Source: Beijerinckiaceae bacterium
GTDB taxonomy: Bacteria; Pseudomonadota; Alphaproteobacteria; Rhizobiales; Beijerinckiaceae
Length of the DNA stretch: 41,846 nt
NCBI GenBank assembly: GCA_947455285.1
Contig: CANGOK010000002.1
Coordinates: forward strand, 1-41,846
Reading direction: 5' to 3'
In this document: positions 19,215-27,762 of the stretch, in pieces
How the letters are laid out: every line of letters begins with the position of its first letter
Numbering within the stretch: position 1 is the first letter of the stretch
Notes under the pieces: generated by a model
The model's database searches: none
What the model saw: only the letters and a program-made list of their open reading frames with translations
What the model was told of the DNA's origin: nothing
Made by a program: the position numbers and the translations under genes

Positions 19215-21572
19215 TTACTCGGCCCCCTGCATGAAGGGCCCAGCATCTGAATTGGCGTTAGCAAAGCCTCCTCGAATGGGAACGCCTGATAGCTCGGCGA
19301 TGGCGGCCAGCCAGGAGGCCTCGTTGATCTCGCCCGCCGATGGAATTGTTTGAGCGCTTGCGGGAGTACCGCTCGCGCCCATGCCCTCAGAGGTCGCCGG
19401 GCTTTCGGCGGACCGTAGATCAGGCCTCTTGCGGAACGCCAGAACGAGCGCGCGGAAAGGCTCGGTGATGCCCCAAATCGCGAACTGGAGCGAGCCGCGC
19501 AACAGGCCGATGGGTTTGTGACGGCGCGAAAGAAACCGACTGATCGCCTCTGTATCCCCATACATCAGCTCGGCGACCGTCTGGTAGTTTTGGGGCCGCA
19601 GATCATCGAACACGAGCTCCAAGCCAGCGCCCGAGGCTTTCGTGCAGCGCACGGCGACTTGCCCATGGGGCGCGCCCCCATGGGCGGGAATAACCGTAAG
19701 CCAACCGGTGGCGGCTTCATCCACATTCGATGGAAGGTTCTGGGGGCCGAGCGAAGCGACGCCACAGTCGGACGCGGACACATAGTTGATCCGGACTCGA
19801 ACCTCCTCGTCTCCCAGAGTAAGGAGTCCAGTGCGGCTGATCGCAAGGCGCGGGTTCCGCTCTGCCTGGCGCCTTTCCGCGACCACGCCAAGAGCGACCC
19901 CAGCCACGATCAGGTTAAAGCAGCTCCAGATGCCGACCACCTGCATCGTTCCGGCGACGCCGGGTTCGTTGACATAGCGCCACGCCGCCGTCCCAGTAGC
20001 CACAATAAGGAATAGAAAAATAGCAACGAAAGGCCAGGCAAGGTCAGAGAGATGATCATGCTCCAGCGACACACCCTTAGAGGTGACGTTGAAAGTGGGC
20101 TTGCGCGGCGACAGGGCGACGGAACCGAGGGCCTTGATCAGGAAGACCCCCTGCACATACTCGTAAAGCTCCGACATCAAGGGCCAGCGGACATGCCCAT
20201 ATACATAGCTCTGCATCAGCATGTTCACGCTCATGTAGGACAGCGTGTAGGCCAAGGTCTCATCGAGGCTCGATACGAATATCTTGATGTCGAAAAAGAT
20301 ATGAAGCAGCGGCGCGATCATGAAAACGCAACGCGGAATCGGGAAGAACCAGAAGGCCATGCTAGACAAATAAGCGATGCGCTGGATCGGCTTTAGCCCC
20401 GCAAGCCGCATGGGATTCTTCAGTAGAAAAATCTGGAACATCCCCTGACACCACCGCGAGCGCTGCCCGATGAAACTCGAGAACGTCTCGGGTTGCAGGC
20501 CCGCGATGAGCGGCTTGTCCACATAAATACTCGTCCAGCCTTGCGAATGCAGCGCAAGCGCGGTCTCGCAATCCTCGGTGATGGTGATTCCCGAAAAACC
20601 GCCGGCGCTCGCCAGCGCCGCGCGCCGCAGCAACGCGGCCGAGCCACAGAAAAACGAGCCGTTCCATTTATCGAGGCCGCATTGCGTGACGCCGTAAAAC
20701 ATTTCGTTTTCCGACGGCATGCGCTCGAATGTGCGCAGGTTCCTCTCGATGGGATCGGGATTAAGGAACACATGGGGCGTCTGCACAAGAAAAAGCTTCG
20801 GATCCTGACTAAAATAGCCGACGGTCTCCCGCAGGAACCTGCGGAAGGGTGCGTGGTCAGCATCGAACACGACGACCACTTCGCCCGTGGAATGAACCAG
20901 TCCGTTGTTCAGATTGCCGGCCTTGGCATGTTCATTTCGAGCGCGTGTCAGATAGGTGGCGCCAAGCTCGCGACACAGGCCCTGCAGGGATAGGCGCCGA
21001 CGGTAGGCCGCAGCGGCCTTGACCGGGTCCTTGTCGGCGCATTTCTGGTCCGTGCCGCCATCGTCCAGGAGCCATACCTTTAGTTTCTCGGAGGGATAAT
21101 CCATGCCTTTGGCGGCGCAGATCGTCATCGCCAGAATGCTCTCGTCCTCATTGTAGCTGGGAATCAAGACGTCGACGGTCGGCAGTTTGGCGTCGTCTTC
21201 GCGCGGCAGCGATTTGCGGCGTAGGGGATCGACATTGATCAAAAGACTGATCGCCATGATGAACGCGCAAAACATCTCGGCGGCGAGCACGATGCAGCCG
21301 AAGCTGAAGCCCGCCACATCCGAAACCGGCGGGAGCGTGCTGGACAGACGCCAATATAGATAACGAAGCAGCACAGTACTCCCGAGCGCGAGAAAGAGCT
21401 GCTGCACCCAACTCCATCGCGGCAGGAACGAGAAGACGATAAGGCCGCAGACGGCGGTGGCGCTCAGGGCCGTCTGGGCCTGAACGCTGACCGGGTGGGT
21501 CAGGAGAAGAAGCATCATCGACCCGAAGAGGCCCCAGCAGACCCACCTCAGGCGGTGCAAGAGGCCGCTCAA
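19215..21572 (-). CDS. bcsA: Cellulose synthase catalytic subunit BcsA
   Basis: 785 aa GT2 synthase in the inner membrane making beta-1,4-glucan from UDP-glucose. Motifs: DD in LLDDGG (170-171), DxD in FDADH (237-239), TED (332-334), QRSRW (370-374) and gating loop FNVTSKG (494-500). About eight membrane helices surround the GT domain. The C-terminal PilZ region is atypical. Where c-di-GMP-binding BcsA has RxxxR, this reads ERRQAERNPR, so the first Arg aligns with E571. Where DxSxxG is expected it reads SASDCG (S599 in place of Asp). The start is a TTG at 21572 in a TTGA overlap with the bcsS stop; a later start at the SMMLLLL methionine is possible. Confidence 0.95.
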   Translation of the reverse strand: MSGLLHRLRWVCWGLFGSMMLLLLTHPVSVQAQTALSATAVCGLIVFSFLPRWSWVQQLFLALGSTVLLRYLYWRLSSTLPPVSDVAGFSFGCIVLAAEMFCAFIMAISLLINVDPLRRKSLPREDDAKLPTVDVLIPSYNEDESILAMTICAAKGMDYPSEKLKVWLLDDGGTDQKCADKDPVKAAAAYRRRLSLQGLCRELGATYLTRARNEHAKAGNLNNGLVHSTGEVVVVFDADHAPFRRFLRETVGYFSQDPKLFLVQTPHVFLNPDPIERNLRTFERMPSENEMFYGVTQCGLDKWNGSFFCGSAALLRRAALASAGGFSGITITEDCETALALHSQGWTSIYVDKPLIAGLQPETFSSFIGQRSRWCQGMFQIFLLKNPMRLAGLKPIQRIAYLSSMAFWFFPIPRCVFMIAPLLHIFFDIKIFVSSLDETLAYTLSYMSVNMLMQSYVYGHVRWPLMSELYEYVQGVFLIKALGSVALSPRKPTFNVTSKGVSLEHDHLSDLAWPFVAIFLFLIVATGTAAWRYVNEPGVAGTMQVVGIWSCFNLIVAGVALGVVAERRQAERNPRLAISRTGLLTLGDEEVRVRINYVSASDCGVASLGPQNLPSNVDEAATGWLTVIPAHGGAPHGQVAVRCTKASGAGLELVFDDLRPQNYQTVAELMYGDTEAISRFLSRRHKPIGLLRGSLQFAIWGITEPFRALVLAFRKRPDLRSAESPATSEGMGASGTPASAQTIPSAGEINEASWLAAIAELSGVPIRGGFANANSDAGPFMQGAE

Positions 21573-22315
21573 AACAGCACCCGTAAATCCGCGGAGCCAT
21601 AAATACCGGACTTCTGGTCTTTGTCCTGCTGGTAACCGAAGGACAGCCCGCCCTGAACCGGCCCGAACTGCACACCTGTCAGGAAAGCGCCAACCTGCCA
21701 GAGCGCATAAGTATTGTTGCCCATGAATGCCGACTCAGGCCCCAGGTAGAAGCCTTCAGGGAGCATGTAACCAACCCTCAGACGCGTGAAGAACTGGCTG
21801 TCATTCGTCGCGAAAGCGCCAAAAGCGGAGACCATGGTCCGCTCCGAGGGACGCGCGTAATAGTCGACGGCCCCCTTAAGGCCCAGGCTCGCGCCATTCG
21901 CTGAATTTTTGGGATCGGGCCGTGAAAGCGCGGTATTGAGCGCCATGCCGCCAAGGTAAACCGCGAACTTAGAACGGGGACCAACCCACTCATAACCACC
22001 CAGGGCTGCGGCTTCGACCTGCCGGCCTCGGATCTGCAAGTTGGTTGCGGAGAGATACTCATACGTCCCCGCAAGTGCTTCCACTCGCAGCCTTGCGCCG
22101 CTGGTGGACAGGGAGCCGGGGATGGCGGCGGTCGCGCCTGCTTCCAAAAAATAGGACTTCGATGACGAGCCGGTCGTCGATGCGTCAACGCTGACGATCC
22201 AGTCATCGATGATTTTGGGCGACGGCGTCGCGGGATACCAATCGGCCGAACGGGCTGGACTGATCATCAATGCGAACAGCACGCTTTTGGATACAGAAAA
22301 ACCCACTCGCAACAT
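21569..22315 (-). CDS. bcsS: Cellulose biosynthesis protein BcsS (beta-barrel-like)
   Basis: 248 aa with a signal peptide (VLFALMISPARSA, cleavage near DW). The mature part is made of alternating amphipathic strands with aromatic girdles (AALGGYEWVGPRSKFAVYLGG, FFTRLRVGYMLPEGFYLG). It ends in ADLRVLF, a C-terminal Phe as in BAM-recognised outer-membrane proteins. BcsS is a small family found with alphaproteobacterial bcs operons; its biochemical role is not established to my knowledge. Here it is the first gene, coupled to bcsA through a TTGA overlap. It may form the outer-membrane pore in place of the missing BcsC barrel (inference). AGAGG lies upstream of the ATG. Confidence 0.75.
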   Translation of the reverse strand: MLRVGFSVSKSVLFALMISPARSADWYPATPSPKIIDDWIVSVDASTTGSSSKSYFLEAGATAAIPGSLSTSGARLRVEALAGTYEYLSATNLQIRGRQVEAAALGGYEWVGPRSKFAVYLGGMALNTALSRPDPKNSANGASLGLKGAVDYYARPSERTMVSAFGAFATNDSQFFTRLRVGYMLPEGFYLGPESAFMGNNTYALWQVGAFLTGVQFGPVQGGLSFGYQQDKDQKSGIYGSADLRVLF

Positions 22316-22671
22316 CCACAGACCTCTTTACGAGCGCGCTATCGCCAACCGGCGAAAAACCAATGCGGTTGGGATAATATTGATGCTCGCAGGTAAAGTT
22401 CTGATTAAATATGGTGAAAAATTTTTATTTGAAATAAGATTACTATGCGTCAAATTTTCGATTAATATTCAGTAATCATGATTTTAGTACTTTAATGCAC
22501 CGCTATAGGTATTTCTTATGCTTGGCAATTTAACTGGCAAAAGATTCGCGGACAGAACAAATCTTACGTGTTCGACAACCTCGCATTAAAAAACAGCTGC
22601 TTCGATTGATCTGTCACCATCGGCTTATCAAAGTTGAAAAGGGGAGTTAGGGCGAAGGATGAAAATAACAT
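22316..22671. promoter_or_regulatory. AT-rich region upstream of the cellulose operon
   Basis: 356 bp with no gene. It is markedly AT-rich from 22370 to 22520 (ATTAAATATGG, TTTATTTGAAATAAGATTA), unlike the GC-rich flanks. The bcsS promoter must lie at its left end, but no single promoter stands out. The composition suggests transferred or decayed DNA next to the prophage-like relics. Confidence 0.45.
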
Positions 22672-23058
22672 TCAGGTCTCTTGCCACAACTTCCCTTTAG
22701 CCACGCGGTAATGGGTGGTTGCGGTGCGCGCGGCGATGATCCGGATCACATGGGGGATGGTCTTCAATTTCCGAAGGATCACCTCCCTGCGCTTTGCGGA
22801 TGGGGAACCAGCGCACTTCCATATCGCCTCGTTTAGCGGCGTCTCATCCCGCCTTGTCGCCGTCAGTTGCCGGTGGATGGCCAGCACCAATGGCAAGGCC
22901 ACCACTGCGTCAGCCTCGACAATTCCCTGGATAACGCTCTGAGGAAACGAAGGGATGTAAGCCTGCTTTGCCCCGGCGCTTACCTTTTCAAGCGGCATCA
23001 ACTCCTTGTCCGTCAGCGTGTTGAGCGAGGGGGAAGACTGGGGCGGATCAGGACGCAT
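22672..23058 (-). CDS. Hypothetical protein, phage/island context
   Basis: 128 aa from the ATG at 23058, which has a strong purine-rich site (GGGAGGGGGGG) upstream; the track start at 23148 is longer and less likely. I do not recognise the family. It is mostly helical, with a middle segment VIQGIVEADAVVALPLVLAIHRQ and a basic C-terminal half (KRREVILRKLKTIPHVIRIIAARTATTHYRVAKGKLW) that could bind nucleic acid. It lies downstream of the polA relic on the same strand, so a phage or plasmid origin is likely. Function unknown. Confidence 0.55.
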   Translation of the reverse strand: MRPDPPQSSPSLNTLTDKELMPLEKVSAGAKQAYIPSFPQSVIQGIVEADAVVALPLVLAIHRQLTATRRDETPLNEAIWKCAGSPSAKRREVILRKLKTIPHVIRIIAARTATTHYRVAKGKLWQET

Positions 23059-23128
23059 GACCACCCCCCCTCCCGGGATACTATCTACAGTAATAGAATG
23101 AATTATATAGAAAGGTACCCTGCATACC

Positions 23129-23160
23129 CCCAAACGGGGGGATGCCACCCCCTGTTTGGG
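23129..23160. repeat. Inverted repeat (CCCAAACGGGGG / CCCCCTGTTTGGG)
   Basis: A 12-bp inverted repeat with one bulged T and a 7-nt loop, between the polA pseudogene and the hypothetical ORF. It has no T-run, so a protein-binding site or a hairpin between the two minus-strand ORFs is as likely as a terminator. Confidence 0.55.
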
Positions 23161-23196
23161 TGAATGGGGACCGGCTCGGTTTTCGACATAAGTGGA

Positions 23197-24507
23197 CTAC
23201 GCGGCGGCATTTAGCGCCGCCTCCAACAGTGCCATCACGCGTTCAAACATGACGCTGCCACGCGCCTCATCCTCGAAGCGATCCGGGTAGCCTACGATCT
23301 TGATGTCCGAGCGGCAGCGTTTGCCGGGGCCCAGAACGATCTCCGACGCCTGCGCCATGATCTCTGCAACGGCTCGGGCCTGCTCATCGATCTGGTCGAT
23401 GGGAGCCTCGAGCAGCAGAGCGTCATGGATGGGGGCACAGATCATGAAGCCCGCCTCCACCGCCATCGACAGGCCAAGGCGCATCATCGCTGCGCCATGG
23501 CTCTGCATCGGCCAGTTGAGGATGGAGCGTCCGTTGATGTCCGCGTGACAGCCCGGCGGATACTGGATGCGCCAACCGAAGACTATTTCCAGTGGCAGAC
23601 CCAGCAGCGCGCGGTCCACATTCTCCTCCGCCCAGCGCCAGAACACGCGGTAGGTATCGCGATGCAGGCGCAAGAGTTCACGGGCCCTGACGACATGGAT
23701 CCCCGACTGGGCGGCGATGCTCTCTGGCCCCATGCCGTAGTTGACCCCCAGCACGATGGCCTTACAGGCGTTCCTGATGTCGGGATGGGACTTCTTCGTA
23801 GCGTCTGGCGGAGCAAGGCCAGCCTGCTTGGCGAAGGCGATGTACGGATCGCCGCTGGGGTACGCCTCCCACAAGGCGTTGTCGCCTGAGAGCGCCCCGG
23901 CGTTGGCGATCTCCTGCGACGACCAGTCGATGTAGGCGATAGCCCTCCCCGGGGTAGGCTTGATCAGGTGGCGGATCTAGACAAAAGGACCAAAGATGAA
24001 CCGGCTGTTGGACGGCTGGTTGCGCCCGGTCTTAGCCCGGAAGGTCGACAGGAGAGTCCGGTTGCGGCCATCGGGGCCGATGGTCAACTCATTCAAGCGA
24101 AGTTGGCCAAGCGAATGGCGCAACTCCCGCAGGGGCGAGATCACCGGGTAGGCGCGCGCCTGAGTGCGTAAGGTCTCGTCATCCAAGGCGATTGCGCCCG
24201 AGGGCAAGCGCGGCCACGGGATGCCACGCGATGAGAGGAACGCTGCAAACTTGGCGACAACGAATCTGCCGTGCTCGTCGACGCCAAAGTCAGCGTCAAC
24301 GACTTCGATGAGACCGCGTTTGATAGCTGGCCAGTGCTTGACCAGCTGCATCCGAAGGCCGACGTCTACTGGAATGCCGTTGTTTTCCACAATGCCCACC
24401 GCAGCCATGTAGCGGCCCCGCAGAAGCGCCTGGGTGCATGTCGCAGCAGCACTCCATGGAGCAGGCTTGATTAGCAGGCGGATCCATAGTGCTGGTTGCG
24501 TTCGGCC
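23197..24507 (-). pseudogene. Phage-type DNA polymerase I (family A), nonsense-interrupted
   Basis: Two track ORFs (23977-24408 and 23197-23874) are one frame split by an in-frame TAG at 23977-23979. The joined reading is NSRFIFGPFV*IRHLIKP, then motif A AYIDWSSQEIANAGALSGD, the O-helix region NACKAIVLGVNYGMG and motif C PIHDALLLEAP. Homologous polymerases carry Trp at the stop position as I recall them, so TGG to TAG is the likely change. The upstream end reads QALLRGRYMAAVGIVENNGIPVD and then runs into a scrambled duplicate. The exonuclease-like N-terminus is missing. It represents the C-terminal polymerase part of a phage or plasmid enzyme, now decayed unless an amber suppressor exists. 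Confidence 0.85.
23954..24060 (-). repeat. polA segment, copy A of an internal duplication
   Basis: This part of the polymerase relic (FRAKTGRNQ...IRHLIKP) matches the shorter copy at 24461-24536. The copies share GGCTTGAT-A/C-AG and GCTGGTTGCG...CTTAGCCC, with about 30 bp present here and absent there. Confidence 0.65.
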
Positions 24508-24536
24508 TTAGCCCTTCCTTACAGGAGTAGATTCGA
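24461..24536 (-). repeat. polA segment, truncated copy B
   Basis: Diverged copy of 23954-24060 lacking about 30 bp. Its frame still reads WIRLLIKPAPW with the Trp codon intact (TGG), and then fuses to the upstream part of the polymerase frame (QALLRGRYM). It indicates recombination between two polymerase copies. Confidence 0.6.
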
Positions 24537-24539
24537 CCT

Positions 24540-24973
24540 GTGAAAGGCTTAAACTTGAATTGGAATCGCCATGTCAATCGGAGCAGCAACACGCCATCCC
24601 CACACGATTTATGCTGAAAGCTCTTTGAGCGATAATGCAGGCTAAAATTCAGAATGGTGAATGGCGTTTCGCGAGTTTATCGAAATTGACATCGCTCTAG
24701 TTTCAGGGAAAATCCACTTAAAGCGGCTACGACCTCAGCAAGTGCTTTTTGTTTCTTTATCTAAAATAGCTACGAATTCCGATTTATTGGCGGTCACAAC
24801 GAAAGCTTGCGGCAACGTCCCCAAATCGACTCTCCCGCAGTAGCATGAAGAATTTGTCAGTCACCGACCCAGCAAGTTCAGTTTGCGTCCCGCTCCCCGC
24901 ACTATTTACTATTTATAATGTAGGGCCAATCCGCCAAGCACTTTCGAAAAGCGCGGATACCGGTGGTTGTAAG
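24540..24973. other. Gene-free, AT-richer stretch
   Basis: 434 bp between the polymerase debris and the ABC transporter operon. The two small plus-strand ORFs here have no ribosome sites and no family resemblance. I see no terminator with a T-run for the transporter operon and no RNA gene. Confidence 0.45.
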
Positions 24974-26053
24974 TTAGGGGGCGATCAGTCGAACATCGCC
25001 AGGCGCAATGCGCAGGTGGACCGTCTCGCCGCAGGTGTAGTCGTCGGACGCGCGAGCGGTAAGGCGAAGTCCGTTGGCTTCGAGGCGATAGAGGCTGTTG
25101 CCGCCAAGGTAGGTCGCTTTCGTCACTGTCGCGGCGAACACGTTCTCCCCCTCCGGCGCTGACGCGTGCAGCTCCACTGCCTCCACGCGCACTGCGATGG
25201 AGGGTTTGGCGCCCCCGGCATCAGGCGCCTGTGTCGAGCGTAGCTTGACGGAGCCGAAATCGATAAGGCTCCCACCCTGCGCCGCCTCGATCCCGAGGGG
25301 TTCGAGAATGTTCGACGAACCGATGAAATCCGCCACGTATCGATTGACCGGCGAGCGATAGACGTCTCGTGGGGCGCCGATCTGCTCGATGCGGCCGTTG
25401 CGCATGCAGATGATGCGATCAGCCAGGGCCATGGCCTCTTCCTGATCATGGGTGATGTGGATCGCCGTCATGTCGAAGAGGCGAATCATCTCCTGCAGCT
25501 CATCGCGCATGTGCTCGCGTAATTTGGCGTCTAGATTGCTGAGCGGCTCATCGAGCAATAGCAACTTCGGGCGAAGGACGGCGCTTCGAGCGAGCGCGAC
25601 GCGTTGCTGCTGGCCGCCGCTGAGGCTTGAGGGAAAGCGTTGGGCGAACTCTTGGAGGCCAACTTGCGTCAACGCTTCATCCACTCTCGATCGGATCTCC
25701 TGAGTCTTGAGGCCGCGGCGCTCCAGCCCATAGGCGACATTTTCGAAAATCGTCTTGTGCGGCCATAGCGCATAAGACTGGAACACCATGCCGATGCCCC
25801 GGCGCTCCGGCGCCATTGAATGCTGGGCGGAGGCGATGAGCACGCCATCCAAGTGTATTTCGCCGCCAGTAGGCTCCTCAAGGCCCGCGATGCAGCGCAG
25901 TGTCGTCGTTTTGCCGCAGCCGCTGCCCCCCACAATGACGAGAATTTCGCCTGCGTGAACGGAGAAGGAAATGTCGTCGACTGCCTTTGTCGCGCCAAAG
26001 GCCTTGGTGAGGGAGCGGACATCGAGGACGGGAGTGGCGTGAATTTCCTGCAT
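24974..26053 (-). CDS. ABC transporter ATP-binding protein (Fe3+/polyamine type)
   Basis: The track start (26323) is inside the permease gene. The ATG at 26053 (MQEIHATPVLDVRSLTKAFG) is 3 nt past the permease stop and gives 359 aa. Walker A GGSGCGKTT, Q-loop FQSYALWP, signature LSGGQQQRVALARS, Walker B LLLLDEPLSNLDAKLR and the switch His HITHDQEEA are intact. The C-terminal 110 residues form a TOBE-type regulatory domain. This is the PotA/FutC class energising import from the periplasm. It is the last gene of the five-gene operon. Confidence 0.93.
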   Translation of the reverse strand: MQEIHATPVLDVRSLTKAFGATKAVDDISFSVHAGEILVIVGGSGCGKTTTLRCIAGLEEPTGGEIHLDGVLIASAQHSMAPERRGIGMVFQSYALWPHKTIFENVAYGLERRGLKTQEIRSRVDEALTQVGLQEFAQRFPSSLSGGQQQRVALARSAVLRPKLLLLDEPLSNLDAKLREHMRDELQEMIRLFDMTAIHITHDQEEAMALADRIICMRNGRIEQIGAPRDVYRSPVNRYVADFIGSSNILEPLGIEAAQGGSLIDFGSVKLRSTQAPDAGGAKPSIAVRVEAVELHASAPEGENVFAATVTKATYLGGNSLYRLEANGLRLTARASDDYTCGETVHLRIAPGDVRLIAP

Positions 26054-26055
26054 GA

Positions 26056-27762
26056 TCAGCGTTCCAAAGTCTTGCGCAGGAGGCCGAACTTCCGGTCGGC
26101 CAGGTAGAGCACGATGAATACGAGGCTCGCTTGCGCCACTGCTATGGCGAAGGCGTGGGGCTGGGAGCCTGAACTCATATAGTTCCAGAGCACTGTCGGC
26201 ATGGTGCGCGTGTCTGGCGTATAAAGCAGGATCGTGGCGCTCACCTCCATGAAGATGAAGATGAACAGCATGGTCCAAAGCGACAGGATCGCAGGCCGGA
26301 TGAGCGGGATCGAAATATCCCACAGGGCGCGCAGGCGGCTCGCGCCGTTCATTCGCGCAGCCTCGGTCAATTCGCGCGCGATCTGGCTGAAGGCGTTGTT
26401 GGCCTGCCGCAGCCCATAGCCGAGATTGCGCAGGAAATAAGCGATCAGCAGAATGGCCATCGTGCCATAGATTGGGACGGACCAGCCGACGAAGGTCCAG
26501 ATGAGGCCTACGCCAAGTATCAGCGCCGGGATGGCCGAGGGCAGGATGGTCACATATTCGACCAGCCGCGCGAATGTTTTGCTGGCCTGCGCCAGAACGA
26601 AGCTCATGCCTAGATAAAGGATCGTGAGGCCAAGGCCGCCGCCCGCCGATAGGATCAGAGAGTTAAATACGGGTGCGAGGTTGTCGCCGACGAGAATGGT
26701 CGCGTAGTTCTCGAGGGTGAAGACGCTCGGACGGATGTTCGCTGTCAGGAAGCTCATGAACGAGCCGAGCATCAGCGCGAAATAGGGCAGGATGACTGCT
26801 AGAAAAAGATAAAGCGCCACGAAGCAAAGGGCGGGTATGCGCCAGCCCCCGAGCTTCGCTGAACGCAGGCGCGCGCCTTTGCCAGTCACTGTGATGTAAC
26901 GGCTCGCATTGCGTGTGATGCGGCGCTGGATGGCGGCGCCGATCAGCGCGACCCATAGCAAAAGGGTGCCCGCCGCCGCCGCAAGCGTTGGGCGCGCCGG
27001 CGTCACCGCCATATTCTGGTAAATGAGCGAGGGCAGGGTGTGAAAGCCCACGGGCGAGCCGAGAAGCGTCGGCACGGAGAAGTTCTCGGCCACCAGAACG
27101 AAGATGATGAGGAAGCTCGTCGCCAGCGTGGGAGCGATCAAGGGCAGTGTCATGCGCAGGCCCGTCCCTAGCGGCCCCACGCCCAGCATATAGGAGGCCT
27201 CTTCAAGGGAGGCGTCGATGGAGCGCAGGGCGGCGAAGATCGCCAGATAAGCGAAGGAGGCGTAGTGCAGCACATGCACCAGAACGATGCCCTGAAATGA
27301 ATAAATGTCGAACAGGGTCCGCACCCCGGTCATCGAGCGAAACCAGGCGTTCAGGAACCCGGCATTGGGCGCGGCGAGCGCGATCCATGCCAGTGTCGTG
27401 ATGAGGTTTGAGATTAGCAGCGGCACGAGAAGCAAAAGGGCCATCTGCGTGCGGCCGGGCATATCCGTCCGGGCGACGAGCCAAGCCAACGCCCCCCCCA
27501 GCATCAAGGCGAGGACCGAGACGATGGCGCTGAGCGCCATAGTGTTCCATAGCGCCTTGAGATAGGCGGAGGAGAGATAGGCGGTGCGCCAGTTCTCCAG
27601 TGTGAAGCCCGCATCGGCGGCGCCGGGCGCCCCGGTGCGCAGGGAGCCATATATGACGTAAAGGATCGGCGCGGCGATGAGCGCGAGCAAAAGGGCGAGG
27701 AACAGGAAGCCGCCGATGCGGCCTCCATCGAACGATCCGTGTTGCGCGCGCGTCTGGGTCAT
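26056..27762 (-). CDS. Fused two-module ABC permease (iron(III)-type)
   Basis: 568 aa with about 12 membrane helices in two homologous halves, each with an EAA-like loop (DASLEEASYMLGVGPLG and ELTEAARMNGASRLRALWDI). This fused layout is typical of the FbpB/AfuB iron(III) and related importers. The start ATG at 27762 overlaps the binding-protein stop (ATGA) and the ATPase follows after 2 nt, so the three transport genes are translationally coupled. Substrate class is inferred from architecture. Confidence 0.92.
   Translation of the reverse strand: MTQTRAQHGSFDGGRIGGFLFLALLLALIAAPILYVIYGSLRTGAPGAADAGFTLENWRTAYLSSAYLKALWNTMALSAIVSVLALMLGGALAWLVARTDMPGRTQMALLLLVPLLISNLITTLAWIALAAPNAGFLNAWFRSMTGVRTLFDIYSFQGIVLVHVLHYASFAYLAIFAALRSIDASLEEASYMLGVGPLGTGLRMTLPLIAPTLATSFLIIFVLVAENFSVPTLLGSPVGFHTLPSLIYQNMAVTPARPTLAAAAGTLLLWVALIGAAIQRRITRNASRYITVTGKGARLRSAKLGGWRIPALCFVALYLFLAVILPYFALMLGSFMSFLTANIRPSVFTLENYATILVGDNLAPVFNSLILSAGGGLGLTILYLGMSFVLAQASKTFARLVEYVTILPSAIPALILGVGLIWTFVGWSVPIYGTMAILLIAYFLRNLGYGLRQANNAFSQIARELTEAARMNGASRLRALWDISIPLIRPAILSLWTMLFIFIFMEVSATILLYTPDTRTMPTVLWNYMSSGSQPHAFAIAVAQASLVFIVLYLADRKFGLLRKTLER

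Noticed and set aside
24661-25162. Two plus-strand ORFs (60 and 105 aa)
   Set aside because: No ribosome site; the second overlaps the end of the ATPase gene antisense.
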